This document shows positions 1-10,985 of a DNA stretch of 64,000 nucleotides, piece by piece (positions within the stretch are counted from its first letter, which is position 1; every line of letters starts with the position of its first letter). The stretch is from contig JASFXZ010000079.1 of assembly GCA_032209605.1 (NCBI GenBank), positions 248,001 through 312,000 of the forward strand, read 5' to 3'. This stretch comes from Mactromeris polynyma (lineage: Eukaryota > Mollusca > Bivalvia > Venerida > Mactridae). Made by a program: the position numbers and the translations under genes. The notes under the pieces were generated by a model. The model made no database searches. It saw only the letters and a list, made by a program, of their open reading frames with translations, and was not told the origin of the DNA.

Positions 1-536
1 CCGGTTGAAACTCATGCTAAAACATATGTATTAACTGGTGAAACAACAGAACTTTAATATATAGACATATACATATGACAAGATGAAGTCAAGGAGGAAC
101 AGACACATACAATTGATACAGACACCCCATTAGCACAACGAGACATGACTCGAAATGTACATACAAGTAAACAATCGCAAAAGCAAAAGGGACACAAGTC
201 CAACTCTTGTCCGCATTATGAGTTTTTTTTACGTAAAACTACTTTTTTAAGTTTGGTCATTTGCAAAGCAGTATAATATACATGTATGATAACTATAATG
301 TGAATTTTAAAGACGGCTATGTTCTCTTCTTTGTATCTACTGTTGATATCATAGACTGGCACGATACGTTTCGAACTTTCACATTTCCCTTACGGAACTC
401 AGTGACAGTTGCTGTTGCGTCCAATAAGTCTGAATATAAGATTTTGATATTTCAAGGAGGTCTGCAATTTTTTTCTCTTATCGTAGACTACAATAACAGT
501 TATAAGAGTCAAACAAAAGGTAAATAAGCATAGTAC
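1..536. other. No coding feature recognised (intron or beyond the IgSF gene)
   Basis: This stretch lies downstream of the last recognisable exon of the minus-strand immunoglobulin-superfamily gene and is presumably its next intron. I see no exon with splice sites. An open frame on the plus strand at 261-527 is AT-rich and overlaps the exon on the other strand, so it is not called. Confidence 0.5.
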
Positions 537-863
537 CTGGCATTTCAAACACAATTTCCACAATGGTTGAGTTACCAAAATCATTTTCTGCGAATATCTG
601 CACTATGTATCGAGTCTTCTCCGCAACTGCTGACAACGTTGTATTCAAAACACCTTCATGAGTATCATTTACATGCACTTCTGTCCAAGACTGCCCGTTT
701 TCTTTTCTATACATTACAATGAATTTCTGTTCGACGCCGCCGTCAAAACCTGGTGTCCATTTGATCACGGCGGTCGAATCGTGGGCAAGTTGTTCGGGAA
801 CAAAGCTCAAATTTGTCGGGGGCGATGGAGGCAGTAACGGACTGAACGTTGTAACCAAATTGT
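537..863 (-). CDS. IgSF gene exon 5: fibronectin type III domain
   Basis: Phase-1 exon of 327 bases. FN3 signs are the Pro-rich entry (PPSPPTNLSF), the B-strand Trp (AVIKWTPGFDGG), FIVMYRKENG and the late motif RYIVQIFAENDFGNS. The donor is CCAG|GTACTATG. The chain continues left of the window. Confidence 0.88.
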
Positions 864-3800
864 CTGAAACTGGAAAACAAATTAATAATGCTTGGTTGTA
901 TCATGCAACGTAAACACGGCCAGTTCAATCCAAAAACTTGGTTTCTACAATTTGATATCAGACGTATAGAGATGGAGGGTAGGCAAGTTGTGGCATTGTA
1001 AAACAATAGTTAATGTCTATGGAGATGATGATTCTAACGTTTCCCCAAATTTTCCACATAGCTGCTACTTCATACAGATATTGGGACTTTGTTACCAATC
1101 CAAATATATTTTCAATGCACAGGTTTCATTTTGATTTGATCGATATGACCTATAATACAATCGTATTAATAGACCGGTATTGACAGACGAAGCACACACT
1201 CAATCGACATTGAGCACTTTCTCAACATTTCAGACAAAGAATTCACTAAAGGGACAATAGTAAACACTAACATGATATTTCTACCCCTTTATTCAGGAGA
1301 AACTTGAATACGGGTACCACATAAGGTTCATACAAGAGACAATACTAGCAAAACAAAACACATTATTCTTACTATCTTCTTCAAGCGATATAAATAACAC
1401 AGGTATCAGACAGTGTTCGCACAAGATACAATACTAGTCTAACAAACCAAATACTCTTACCCTCTTCTTCAAGAGAAACATATATACAGGTATCGCTTAA
1501 TTCATTTGCTACACACAATTTGTAGTTGCCATAATCTGAAGATTGGATATATGTTATTGTTAGAGTATATTCCGTCACCAGGTCAGACATTGAATACGTC
1601 ACCAGGGATCTAGCATGCCTCACTTCACTCCAAGTGATGCCACTTTGTTTTAACCATTCTGAATACAGCGGAATAGGGTAAGCCATTACTGGTACTGCAA
1701 GGACTACTGTATCATTTAGTGTTGCATTGTATAGAAGCCTTGTTTTATGCATGGGTGATAGACGAGGAACGCCTGAAATATAGCAGTAACGAACAACATT
1801 TTATTAAGCTGCATATACTCCATATAATTATGTTCTCTTCTTTCACCGCTTTGAAATGACTTTTTTACTTATATTTGTATTCTAGCAGATGTCATACATG
1901 TATATCGTAAACCTTATCTGACGAATGACTATTATTATGCATTTGAATTCAAATAAACTGTTAGTAGACGGGTATTATATATGTAACACTTAAAAATAAT
2001 TTCTAGCTTTCATTTCAACACACTGTAAATTAATAATTATTTGATTAGCTTTGATATATTTGTAGATCATGTGAGTGACAACTTCGTTAGGAACCAAATA
2101 ATTACAAATGACAGTGCCGAATCATGTATCCAAGAGCTAAAACATACAAACCACTAAGTGTACGTACAATTAACAATTAATTCTAGACGCTCTGTTGCTG
2201 TTTCGTTTGCTCTGTTGTACTCATTACGAGCCTGACATGTGTACAAACCACTATCATGACAAGTTACTTCCGCAATTGTGTAACTGATTTCCAACACATC
2301 GCTCACACGTTTTAGTTCATTTGGTCCTTTCATTAGTACAATTGTAGAACCTGGGTTACTGTTCACATTGCATTTAAAATCCACTAGTTCTGATTCGTTT
2401 ACTTCGATGATACCCACAGTCACATTTTGAAGCACTTCCCAGAACTCTTCAACAAAAGCGGGAACTGAAAATCGAAAACAATATATTTCAAAGGGTATCA
2501 TGGTCAGTATCAAATAGATCATAAGTGAATAGTACAATATAAATGTAACAATCATTGTTCCCAAAAGACGCGCCAAACTGAGTGAAAAATATTCAGGTTT
2601 GCCGAGTTAATTACATGGAATTATTTCGACAAAATATAAATGTGCAAGGATTTTCCAAATAAGTAAAAGTTTTTTTCGAGGTTTTATTAGGAGGTCTGAA
2701 CATTTTATCAGTAATGCTAAATTCTTATTTTTTTATCCTTTGATATCGACTACAATCATTAATTAATTGTTTGTTCTTACCCGTTTGCCTATCCAAGGTA
2801 ATACCTTTACAGCAAGACGGTAAAAGAGGAAATGAAACACACTCAATAAATAATGATAACATACATAATATGTCTAAAGTTAGTCTTGGCGACTGAATAT
2901 TGTCCGCTTCGCAATAAATCTGCCATCCATTCATAGTTCTGTTCACACTGAATATCAAGTTTCCGGTAATAACACTTAACTGATCAGAACCAGATACGGG
3001 TGTCTGTGTCACGTGACCAGTAGCCGTGACGTCATCGATGATGTCATCTGTGCCGTTATTCAGATACCAGATAATTAGCGAGATAGGTCGACTAACTGAG
3101 GTCTGACAGACAAGTTCTACACTTGTACCCTCTTTAGTGACAAGTTCGTCTCCAGTTGGTTCTACTATGTCTACTTTATTGACGTACGCTGCAAAATAGT
3201 ATTATTGCCAATTTACATTTTTTAGAAACATTTCAACCATCAGTGTTAAAAATCTATCTAGCTTATTGGAATGTACAAGCTGAGAACATTTGTGACTTCA
3301 AACAAAATGGTATCGTGTGCTCACGCGAAATGGCGCGCTCATGCGAAATTTAAAAAAACACATTCACGTCACCTATGGTCATTTTGGATACATCTTTTTT
3401 GTCTTCCCGAAAACGAAACAAAGAACGTAGTGTGACGTACAACGTGATTGAATTTAAGCTTAAATTAATTGCTGGGCATGCAAGTTAATACTGGTTGATG
3501 ATTACTTTCAGAAAACTGTCTACCATATATAACCGAAAAATGGCGATTACCCCAATTAAATACAAAAATGTACAAACAATACTTTTCCAAAAACACATAT
3601 GTATATGTAGTCAAGTGTATTTATTTTTATATTTATATTTTTTTTTTCGATTAATAAATGGTTTCAAATAGCCCATTCCACTTCGACGTGTGTAAGAAGA
3701 TACATATGGATCTGATATTTATGAAACCAAGTATTCGGAAAGAAGTTGTCGAATTAACGAGCACCGACTGTATATGGAAAACTACAAAAAGTGATAGAAT

Positions 3801-4166
3801 AAATCAAGGCTGATACGAACCGTAAGAACAACACATTCCATAGAATGCGTCAGGACATCGACATCGTCCATATGAATAATTCCCTCCGTTATAACAAAAC
3901 GTATTGCATTCGTGATTTCTTTCGCTGAATCCCACCATGAGGTCATTGTCTGTTAAACCACACTGCTCCATGCATGAAAAAAATGTGCGAGAGTCCGGAG
4001 CACAACATAAAGGTCGTACACGTGTTCTCGAGCCTCCTCCGCACGATACAGTGCATTCGGACCATGTTGCCCAAACTTGCCACGTACAGAAATTATTGGG
4101 ATCGCTACAGTCTGGTGATATGAACGGAAACAGAAACGTTAATAAAATAAACACTTCAGGTTCCAT
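537..4166 (-). CDS. Immunoglobulin-superfamily receptor or secreted protein, 5' part (TSP1-Ig-Ig-Ig-FN3), partial
   Basis: Five exons join in frame: 4166-3821, 3188-2865, 2464-2168, 1772-1461 and 863-537. They encode about 535 residues before the window edge. The order is signal peptide, thrombospondin type-1 repeat, a Cys-rich EGF-like tail, three Ig-like domains and one fibronectin type III domain. Every junction is phase 1 (one base left over), the usual arrangement for exon-shuffled extracellular modules. The product is predicted to enter the secretory pathway and act at the cell surface or in matrix, probably in adhesion or recognition. More FN3 domains or a membrane anchor may lie beyond position 1. 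The nearest general comparison is the hemicentin/nephrin/Dscam-like Ig-FN3 set, but the TSP1-first order is not one I can assign to a named gene. Confidence 0.85.
1281..1490. repeat. Three diverged tandem copies (about 88 bp) spanning an exon end and its splice donor
   Basis: Three successive copies start near 1281, 1371 and 1459. They share a CTTCTTCAAG(A/C)GA-like block, an ACAGGTATC-like block and an ACAATACTAG...TTCTTAC block. The third copy is the real 3' end of IgSF exon 4. The second copy keeps a usable-looking GTAAGAAT donor at about 1370. The duplication therefore created decoy copies of the exon end within the intron. Confidence 0.7.
1461..1772 (-). CDS. IgSF gene exon 4: atypical Ig-like domain 3
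   Basis: Phase-1 exon of 312 bases. The late-strand motif SSDYGNYKLCVANE marks an Ig fold. The expected first Cys is absent (VVLAVPVMAYP), and the late Cys is shifted two positions past the Tyr, so the canonical disulfide cannot form. Such degenerate Ig domains often precede FN3 modules. The donor GG|GTAAGAG sits in a tandemly duplicated stretch (see 1281-1490). Confidence 0.8.
2168..2464 (-). CDS. IgSF gene exon 3: Ig-like domain 2
   Basis: Phase-1 exon of 297 bases after TTTTCAG. The Ig cysteines are in VDFKCNVNSNPGS and HDSGLYTCQARNEY, where the DSGxYxC motif is clear. The usual core Trp is replaced (IVLMKGP). Several NxS/T sequons suggest glycosylation. It ends at a T|GTACGT donor. Confidence 0.88.
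2865..3188 (-). CDS. IgSF gene exon 2: Ig-like domain 1
   Basis: Phase-1 exon of 324 bases. The Ig hallmarks are the first Cys in SVELVCQTS, the core Trp in LIIWYLNN and the second Cys in WQIYCEADN. The domain ends in RLTLDIL, the typical G-strand junction. The donor is T|GTATGT. NGT and NRT sequons are present. Confidence 0.85.
3470..3530 (+). mobile_element. SINE central-domain fragment
   Basis: The segment TACTGGTTGATGATTACTTTCAG...AACTG matches the body of the SINE at 4709-4905 but has no tRNA-like head. It is a truncated fragment in an intron. Confidence 0.45.
3655..3785. mobile_element. Fragment of a pogo/Tigger-like MITE
   Basis: It ends in TGTCGAATTAACGAGCACCGACTGTA, and its interior matches 45300-45435 over CCCATT(T/C)CA(A/C)TTCGACGTG...AAGAAGATACAT. 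The outer sequence resembles the CAGTCGRaCCTCGtTTAT-type inverted ends of pogo-family elements. It lies in intron 1 of the IgSF gene. Confidence 0.5.
3821..4166 (-). CDS. IgSF gene exon 1: signal peptide, TSP1 repeat, Cys-rich tail
   Basis: The Met at 4166 starts a hydrophobic signal peptide (MEPEVFILLTFLFPFI). A thrombospondin type-1 core follows, with the spaced Trp residues and WSECTVSCGGGSRTRVRP. A Cys-rich stretch ending CRCPDAFYGMCCSYG looks EGF-like. The donor is TACG|GTTCGT, phase 1. The first Met before the hydrophobic core was chosen as the start. No 5' UTR exon was identified. Confidence 0.85.
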
Positions 4167-4708
4167 CGTCGCCTTACCACTTTCACGTTAGAAAACAATC
4201 CGTGCTGAATCAAACGAATCATGCGAAAAACAGACAATTCTGAGCACATAGTATTTGTAACGACTTAATCATTTCTACAGAAAGTGAATTAAATATTCCC
4301 ATCATAGCGTTTGTAAAAATTATAAACGCAGATATCCCATTTCTACAACGAGCGATTCTAAATTGCTATTACGTTTCAAATTTCTAATATACTTCAGTAA
4401 ATGACTTCATTTCTCCTATATAAGGAACACAATCGTGCTATATCTAAGGCGTGTTCAAAAATAGAAATTAGCCTAAGTGTGTAATAAGTGCTCACTAGTC
4501 ACGTGTATTTGATTTTCCTCATTTGAATTTCCCCAATCGACTTGCATCGTATATAAGCACTTAAACACTACAATGCAAGCAGTATATTTCCGGTTTGTTT
4601 TCAACAAAACGCATACACGATAATGCAATGATGATGAAAATGATGGTGATGTTGATTAATGGTGACAATGATATCAATTATAAGTTTTGCAACAGACGCC
4701 CGAGGAAA

Positions 4709-4905
4709 GGTAGCCCGTCCGGCTCAGTTGACTGTCACCCGGCAGATCCGGTTCGATTCCCGGGGCCGACAGGTTATGTTCTTCCGTGACATGTGGAGAA
4801 GTTCTCAGTTGCTTGCGGCATAGCCAATTAGTACTGGTTGATAATTATTTCCAGGAGAACTGGAAAGTGGCCGACGTATACGGTTGGAATTTGTTTTGAG
4901 AAACC
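4709..4905 (+). mobile_element. tRNA-derived SINE with Meta-like central domain
   Basis: An A-box-like GGCTCAGTTGACTG is followed by a good B box (GGTTCGATTCCCGGG), so the head is tRNA-derived. The body (TTGCGGCATAGCCAATTAGTACTGGTTGATAATTATTTCCAGG) matches other copies here at 49225 and 62934 and resembles the conserved central domain of molluscan SINEs. Confidence 0.75.
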
Positions 4906-7900
4906 CGATGAAAACAACTAAACATAACAATCGACGAAAATTGACAAATGGCGGGGAGACATAAGTTGATCAGTCAAGTCATTAATAAACCTGACAGATG
5001 TTTTATCAATTTTATTACGTCATCTTAGTGTTGCTGTGCAGTCCTTTTTCTGGACATAATTCTGTCTAACAATAGTACCCGCCCCTGAGTTATTTAGGTT
5101 ACACAAAAGTTATCTTAAAGTGCCATGTATTCTAAGGAAATAATTCTGATTCTAAGACTTATCAGCCGTTTTGTACCCTAACCGACGTTTATTGGCCCTC
5201 AACTAAAATGTGTAGAGTTATCTCGTTACTTCCTTCTGACAAACGAAAATTATGCAAAGTAAAATGATGAATATAGGTATACATTTTGCTGATGAAAGTT
5301 TTGACATAAATGTTTATGACGATGAGTGCGATTGTAAGACTTGAACTCACGAATTATATAGACTATACAAATTATTTCCGATCAGCCAGAATTACTATTC
5401 ATTGCACAATCTATCGGATAATGCCGTGTTTCTATATTTAGATAATAGTTTTGCACACGTACAAAAACGGAAGAAAATGTTTCAGTTAATTTATTTGCTG
5501 ATCCAAAACCCATAATTGCATACCCACGCTGGTGAATAACTGACATTGGTAATGTGTGCAATAAGACACATATTCCTTCAGAACTAAACACCATTATTAT
5601 AATCGTTAATATCATCATTTATGTCACATACTTCATCAGCACCAATGGTATTATTATATAATCATATACCAGCTGATAATAATGAATAATAACATCTGTA
5701 CATGATACTGACTGAACGAAACCAGTAGTTATAAAATGCGAGCAGGTGTTGCTATAAGGCATATATGAAATGCGAGCAGGTATTACTATAATGCCTATGC
5801 ATTGGAACAAAACAGTAACATACATGTCGCATGTCCGCTTTAAATACATTATGAGAAAACTGTTGAAGCATTGTAGCAGAAGTATGACTGAACACACAAG
5901 CTATGACATTCATCACCATTTTGATTCTTTTCTTCTTGACAACTAGATTTATAGTAACCAATTCAGGTACATAAGAATTGTTTTATACATTTTCCATTAC
6001 GTATCATTGTTACGACTGTTGCTCCTTGTTTTGAATTACTGGCCCCATGTTCACATTGAAACGTGTCGGGAACAAAAGCAAATATTCATTCAAACTGGAA
6101 AAACATTGCAGAACTTTCAAATTTCTTAGGACTTTGTAAAAGTATTCATAATTAGATAAACGGATAGTACTTACTGTGTTAAGGCATATTTCTAAAATTG
6201 ATCCGGAACTGATCTTGAATCAGCTTTCATCCTTTGCGAACACGAGGCACGTTGTATATTTCGTCAGATGTAGTACTGTATTACAGTAGTATTCTTGTAT
6301 AATTAAGTTTGATGTTTCCTCATTGTAGGTATAAATAGATGCATATGTTAATGTAAATGTTGCAAATTCCATTTTTTATTCAAAAAGACTGATACTATAT
6401 ATAATACGTGGCATTGTATTTATGTCCGTTCAAAATGTATTTATTTGTGGTCTTATATATTTCAACATTGTAGTATAGTGCAAACTCTCCAAAGTAGTCT
6501 CCTCTTGGCAAAACCACTCTCACCTTTCATTTGCTCCTGTAGAAAGAATTTCCTATAATCAAGTCCATCCAGATTAATAAATTCTCAACAACAGCCAAAA
6601 CTTTGCCATTATGTGTGTACCACTTAAAGGTAATAGTTAGAATGTTTTTAAACTAAAATGTTGACTTTATAGTGTTAATTATTTTCCCGTTTTTGCCTTG
6701 TTATGTTTTTTCCCATCCAAAAGGGACCCGCCACCATTCCCCCAACAGTAAAAAAGAACACTGACATACTAGTACAAGTGGTCATTAGGTTATTCTTTCA
6801 TGCTGCTTGGAATACATACGTTTAGTCGGGAATGGAAATTTTAAATATGAACACAACTGGCCCGCTGTCACAGGAATACATTCGGGCAAGTCGCAATCTT
6901 GGCCGTTGGTTCTGGACTCGTGCAATATAATTTCGAGTATAGATAGGGTCAGATAATTGTATCCGATTTGTGTATCGAATTTACCAAGTTTGTCGTGCCC
7001 TTAACAAGTGTTCTGACTTCTTAGAGTACATATGTGAATAGCGCCATGGGTCTATTACATTTTATATTTATATACCCCATGTATTAACCTGTGTTAGTCT
7101 CATACGTTTGGAAGACATCTTTCAGCAAATTTTCTAACCTACACTGTTCATTTTATTTGACTAATGGAAGGGTAATAGTGATGTTTGTTGTACCATTTTA
7201 CCAAGTATAAACACCAAGTTGTGCTTTTGCCACGGACTGTTCCTAAGCTGTTCTCTTCACCAATCTTCTGTGTATAAAGAGATGCTTCATGTTTACACAT
7301 GTTTTTTTTCATGTGTCATAGTGGCTTTTTTGGCGCTTGCGTACTTTGCACGTGACATTTCCTGCATTCATTTTAAGAAGAAGTGGAAATGAGAAATGGT
7401 GTTGTGTTCTGCGGAGAGTAATACATATTGTGTAAAGTGCAACCTTTCCAGAGCGGTCCTCTGTAACTATCTTCAACAACAAAGACTATTCGCTTATAGT
7501 TTAGTTTATTACTAAAATTAACTGTCAAGAGCAACATCCTCTCAACAACAGATGAAATATGCCATTCCCAATTGATTTTGCTATAGAGAGGTTACACTGT
7601 ATATTAAATTATGTTGCAAAAAGAATGAAACGCAGTACATCTGAAAATGTATTACCATTGTTAAAAAGCATTAATTGGAAATATATGTTCCAAGAAGAAA
7701 CACGTGTAGAAAGCGTAACTTCTACATATGTAATTAACAAAATTGTCAAGTAGTTTGATTTTAACTTTTGTCAGAAAAGTTTGTCAGTATCTTGAAGACT
7801 TTAATTCATTTACAAATAATCCGACTTGATGTATGGAAGTGATCGCCACCTCTGTAAACAGAAAGAGGAACCGTATTTAGTATCATATAAATGCATAATG

Positions 7901-8309
7901 ACATGTTATTGTTTGTGCAGATACGTTACTATTAATCATAGTTTCTTCTATTCTTGCCAATAGTAAACTCATAATGTGATGCGGAATAAAAAGTTCCATT
8001 TATGTACACAATAGGCATTTTCCGAAAGTGTATTGATTGAACAATTGGCTGTAAAGCCAGTGTTTTCTATACACTGAATGATAAACCGAAATATTCATTG
8101 AATCAATTGTTATGGACCTACCGCGCAGAAGTTTGGTGTGTCTAAAATCTGAAATTTTTTGAACAGATCCTCCATACCCAGTGAACTTTATCAGCGTTCC
8201 TATGTTTCCAACCATTATATAAACATACTATTTAACAAGCAACGATATCAAAGTTTACAATTAACAATACGTTATGATTGTAAGAAATATTTTGTAAAAT
8301 AAAACTTAC
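4906..8309. other. Intergenic region between the IgSF gene and the NPF gene, no gene recognised
   Basis: No exon with convincing splice sites or family motif was seen. It contains a 34-bp direct duplication at 5734-5801 and two diverged copies (about 6475-6600 and 7430-7550) of a dispersed repeat beginning GTGCAA(A/C)CT(C/T)TCCA, also seen at 43120. The 3' UTR exon or exons of the NPF gene should lie here, below 8309, but could not be placed. Confidence 0.5.
5734..5801. repeat. 34-bp tandem duplication
   Basis: AAATGCGAGCAGGTGTTGCT... recurs at 5768 as AAATGCGAGCAGGTATTACT... with a period of 34 bp. Confidence 0.7.
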
Positions 8310-8363
8310 CATTGTTTCCTTCTTGGTTTGAACAAAACGCTTCAGTTCACACTTCTTCCAAAT
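8310..8363 (-). CDS. NPF: NPF exon 3: completes Arg-Phe-Gly-Arg, stop, start of 3' UTR
   Basis: After a good acceptor (CCATTTCTGTTATCTTTAG) the 54-base exon reads A-TTT-GGA-AGA-AGT-GTG-AAC-TGA. With the incoming AG this is R-F-G-R-S-V-N-stop. A strong donor (AATG|GTAAGTTTT) follows 32 bases after the stop, so a further 3' UTR exon is expected. That distance is short enough to avoid nonsense-mediated decay. Confidence 0.9.
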
Positions 8364-10975
8364 CTAAAGATAACAGAAATGGAAAAAAATGACGACACGC
8401 TTAAACACGCATTGGTCAACAAAAGCATCCATTATAATAGCTAACTAGCTGCATGTACAAGAAAATTAGCAATGTTTGTTCAAAATGCGTTTTTAAAGAT
8501 GGTCTGCTGGCGTTAAACCTTGCCCGGTCGAACATTGGACTGTGACATATTATATACTCAACTCAACTCAAGTTTATTGGCATATCGACAATAAGCATTG
8601 TCATTGGCCTAAACAATACAATATATACAACAGCACATGCAAAACATGGCTACAATATTCTCAAAGAGAATAAATACATATATACACAATTATTAGTGCA
8701 ATTCAATAATATTACATTAACAATTTAACTACTTTCATCGTACATACATACATATACAATTTTAATTACATCAAAATATCATTGTGCAGACAGATAGAAT
8801 ATGTAAAAATAATTCATACATACAGTACATCAAATTTCTCCGTTCTTTCTAATGTTAAATGCGTTTTTTATAAATTTTGCTAAAGTCAATTGAACTTTTT
8901 TAGATTTAGAATTCAATAAATTAACAAATTTGTTTACCGTTGGAAAGTTTCCACAATGTTTTAGAAAAATGGATCGTATATTTTGGTACTTAGGACAGAT
9001 CATTAAAAAATGAAATTCTGTTTCAACTTGATTATTATTGCAATATAAACATAGTCTGTCCTCTCTTTGTATATTACTAAATCGTCCTGTTTCAATAGCT
9101 AGCATATGTGAACTAAGGCGTATTCTAGTTAAGCATTTTCTAAGTAGATCATTTTGGATGTTTTGAAGATATGGCTCGAAACTGTGTGAATCTTTAAATT
9201 GACAATAATAGTTAAGCCGACTACAATTATTAATATTTGCTCTCCACGTTTGAATATATTGGTCAATTAATCTTTGTTTTATTCGTGGATACAAAACTTT
9301 TGGATTATTTGCAACCCAATAATCGGAAAGTCCTAAATTGTCTAATGTAGATTTTAACTTATAAGCCCATGATTTAATATTTAATGGTATATTATCCAAA
9401 CATTGACTATAAAAAGCATCTTGAACGGCTGGAATGTTGCAGTTACATACTTGGGTCCAATATTTTAAGGATCTAAGACATGCAATTAAGGAAAGAGGGA
9501 GTCTACCAAGTTCTCCTAACACTGCATTATTAACTGTACGTTTACTGACACCCAGTATTATTTTACAGAATTTTATCTGCAATTTATCAACTTCATCAAA
9601 ATTGTATATACCCCGAACTTGGGAACCATACAATATAATTGGACATACTAATTTATCAAATAATGATAATTATGTTTTAACATCAACATTTATTCGTTTA
9701 AAAAGTGCGAGTAAGTTATTCATTGCTTTAGTGGCTTGTTCGTTTAAAGTTTTCACAGCTATTCTGAGATTTCCGTTCTTATTGAATTTAATGCCTAAAT
9801 AGACAAAACTGTCGACTATTTCGATGATTTCATTATTGATACGCCATTCAAAATTATTCCTTGGCGATCTTTTCTCAAAAATACAGATTTTGGTCTTGTT
9901 TACATTTATTGTTAATCCCCATCGGTGTGAGTACATATAAATAGCATTAATTTGAGATTGTAAACTGTTTTTATCGGTTGTAAAAATGGCAATGTCATCA
10001 GCAAACATCAATAAATATAATGATAGTTGATTTAGATCATTTTCAGTCAACTTGTTAAAATCTAGTGATTCATTTATGTCATTTACAAATAATATGAATA
10101 ACAACGGTGAGAGTGGCTCTCCTTGTTTTAGACCGAGCGCAATATCGAAGTAATCCGATAGATTGCCATTTTTAGCGATTCGAACACAGGCGGAAATACG
10201 AGAATATATAGCTTTAAGCATAGTTAAAAATTTACCGCTGATGCCTTCCTGTACTAACTTAATCCATAGTGCGTTCACGGGTATAGTATCAAAACATGAC
10301 TTATAGTCAATAAAAGCACAATGCAGTCTATTATTTTTGGATAAAACTCTTTGTATAATACTGTGTAAAATGAATACACAATCTATCGTACTTCTTTTAT
10401 CACGGAAACCAAATTGCGATTCATTGAATTTGTTTTCATGTTCACACCAGGAATTTAATCTGTTCCGTAAACATATGGAAAATATTTTTGCCATGGAATA
10501 AATACTATACATTGCGAATGCATTAAAGTTGATTTGATACAGGGTTTGAAAATACAGTTAAAATCCGATCCAAGTGATATTTGAAAGGACAATGCATAGC
10601 ATTTAGCTTTTGGGAAAGCTGTAGACAAAGTAGAAACCAACCAGACAAATACAACTAGCAATACTTAACTGACAATCGTACTAAACCAACTTTCTCAATT
10701 TTACAGACATTTTTTAATATAGTGAGATGTGTATTAAGTACAATGTACCTATTCTCACAAATGAATTACTTTGCAAATGAGCATTACATGTATTACCTTG
10801 GTCGTCCCACCATAGCATAATAGTTGTTTAAATCAATTAGATATCGTCTGAAGTCATCTCTGGAGTTAAATTCTGAGGGTTTTGCAGGTGGTGCCATGAC
10901 AATGTCCGATAATGACGCGAATGCTGACACCACGACAGCGAGGACGAGAAGTAGAATGACGACACGTGAGTTCAT
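8342..10975 (-). CDS. NPF: Neuropeptide F (NPY/NPF family) precursor
   Basis: Coding parts are 10975-10797 (59 codons plus AG) and 8363-8342 (A, then Phe-Gly-Arg-Ser-Val-Asn-stop), giving 66 residues. The signal peptide is MNSRVVILLLVLAVVVSAFA. The mature peptide has the NPF marks APPAKPSEF, the FRRYLIDLNNYYAM helix and the C-terminal GRPRF followed by Gly, the amide donor. The intron falls after the second base of the penultimate Arg codon, the known conserved intron site of NPY/NPF genes, and the next exon restores Arg with A. The peptide would act as a secreted, C-terminally amidated neuropeptide on NPF/NPY-type G-protein-coupled receptors, linked in molluscs to feeding and growth. Only three residues follow the single-Arg cleavage site, so there is almost no C-terminal propeptide, which is unusually short. 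Confidence 0.93.
8562..10515 (-). mobile_element. 5'-truncated non-LTR retrotransposon (LINE) inside the NPF intron
   Basis: One reading frame (10512 to 8830) encodes the reverse transcriptase core and C-terminal part of a LINE ORF2, broken only by an in-frame TAA at 9670-9672. Visible motifs are QFGFRDKRSTIDCVF, AFIDYKSCFDTIP, GLKQGEPLSPLLFILFVND, the catalytic LLMFADDIAI, and a C-terminal zinc-knuckle-like CLYCNNN...EFHFLMICPKY. The 3' end finishes in CAATAAACTTGAGTTGAGTTGAG, a short pentamer tail in place of poly(A). The endonuclease and the RT N terminus are missing, as expected for 5' truncation. The clade (CR1/L2/Jockey/I-like) was not resolved. No target-site duplication could be fixed by eye. 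Confidence 0.9.
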
Positions 10976-10985
10976 GTTTGGTTTT
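10797..10985 (-). CDS. NPF: NPF exon 2: short 5' UTR, signal peptide and most of the mature peptide
   Basis: The acceptor TTTTTTTGTTTCAG lies at 10986-10987 on the complement, and 10 bases of leader precede the ATG at 10975-10973. The donor is CCAAG|GTAATA, so the exon ends as GRP plus AG. Reading on gives an immediate stop (TAA), so splicing is needed to make the amidated C terminus. Confidence 0.92.

Noticed and set aside
9634..9672. Frameshift in the LINE reverse transcriptase
   Set aside because: The two open parts are in the same frame (879 bases apart, a multiple of three); the break is a single TAA stop at 9670-9672.
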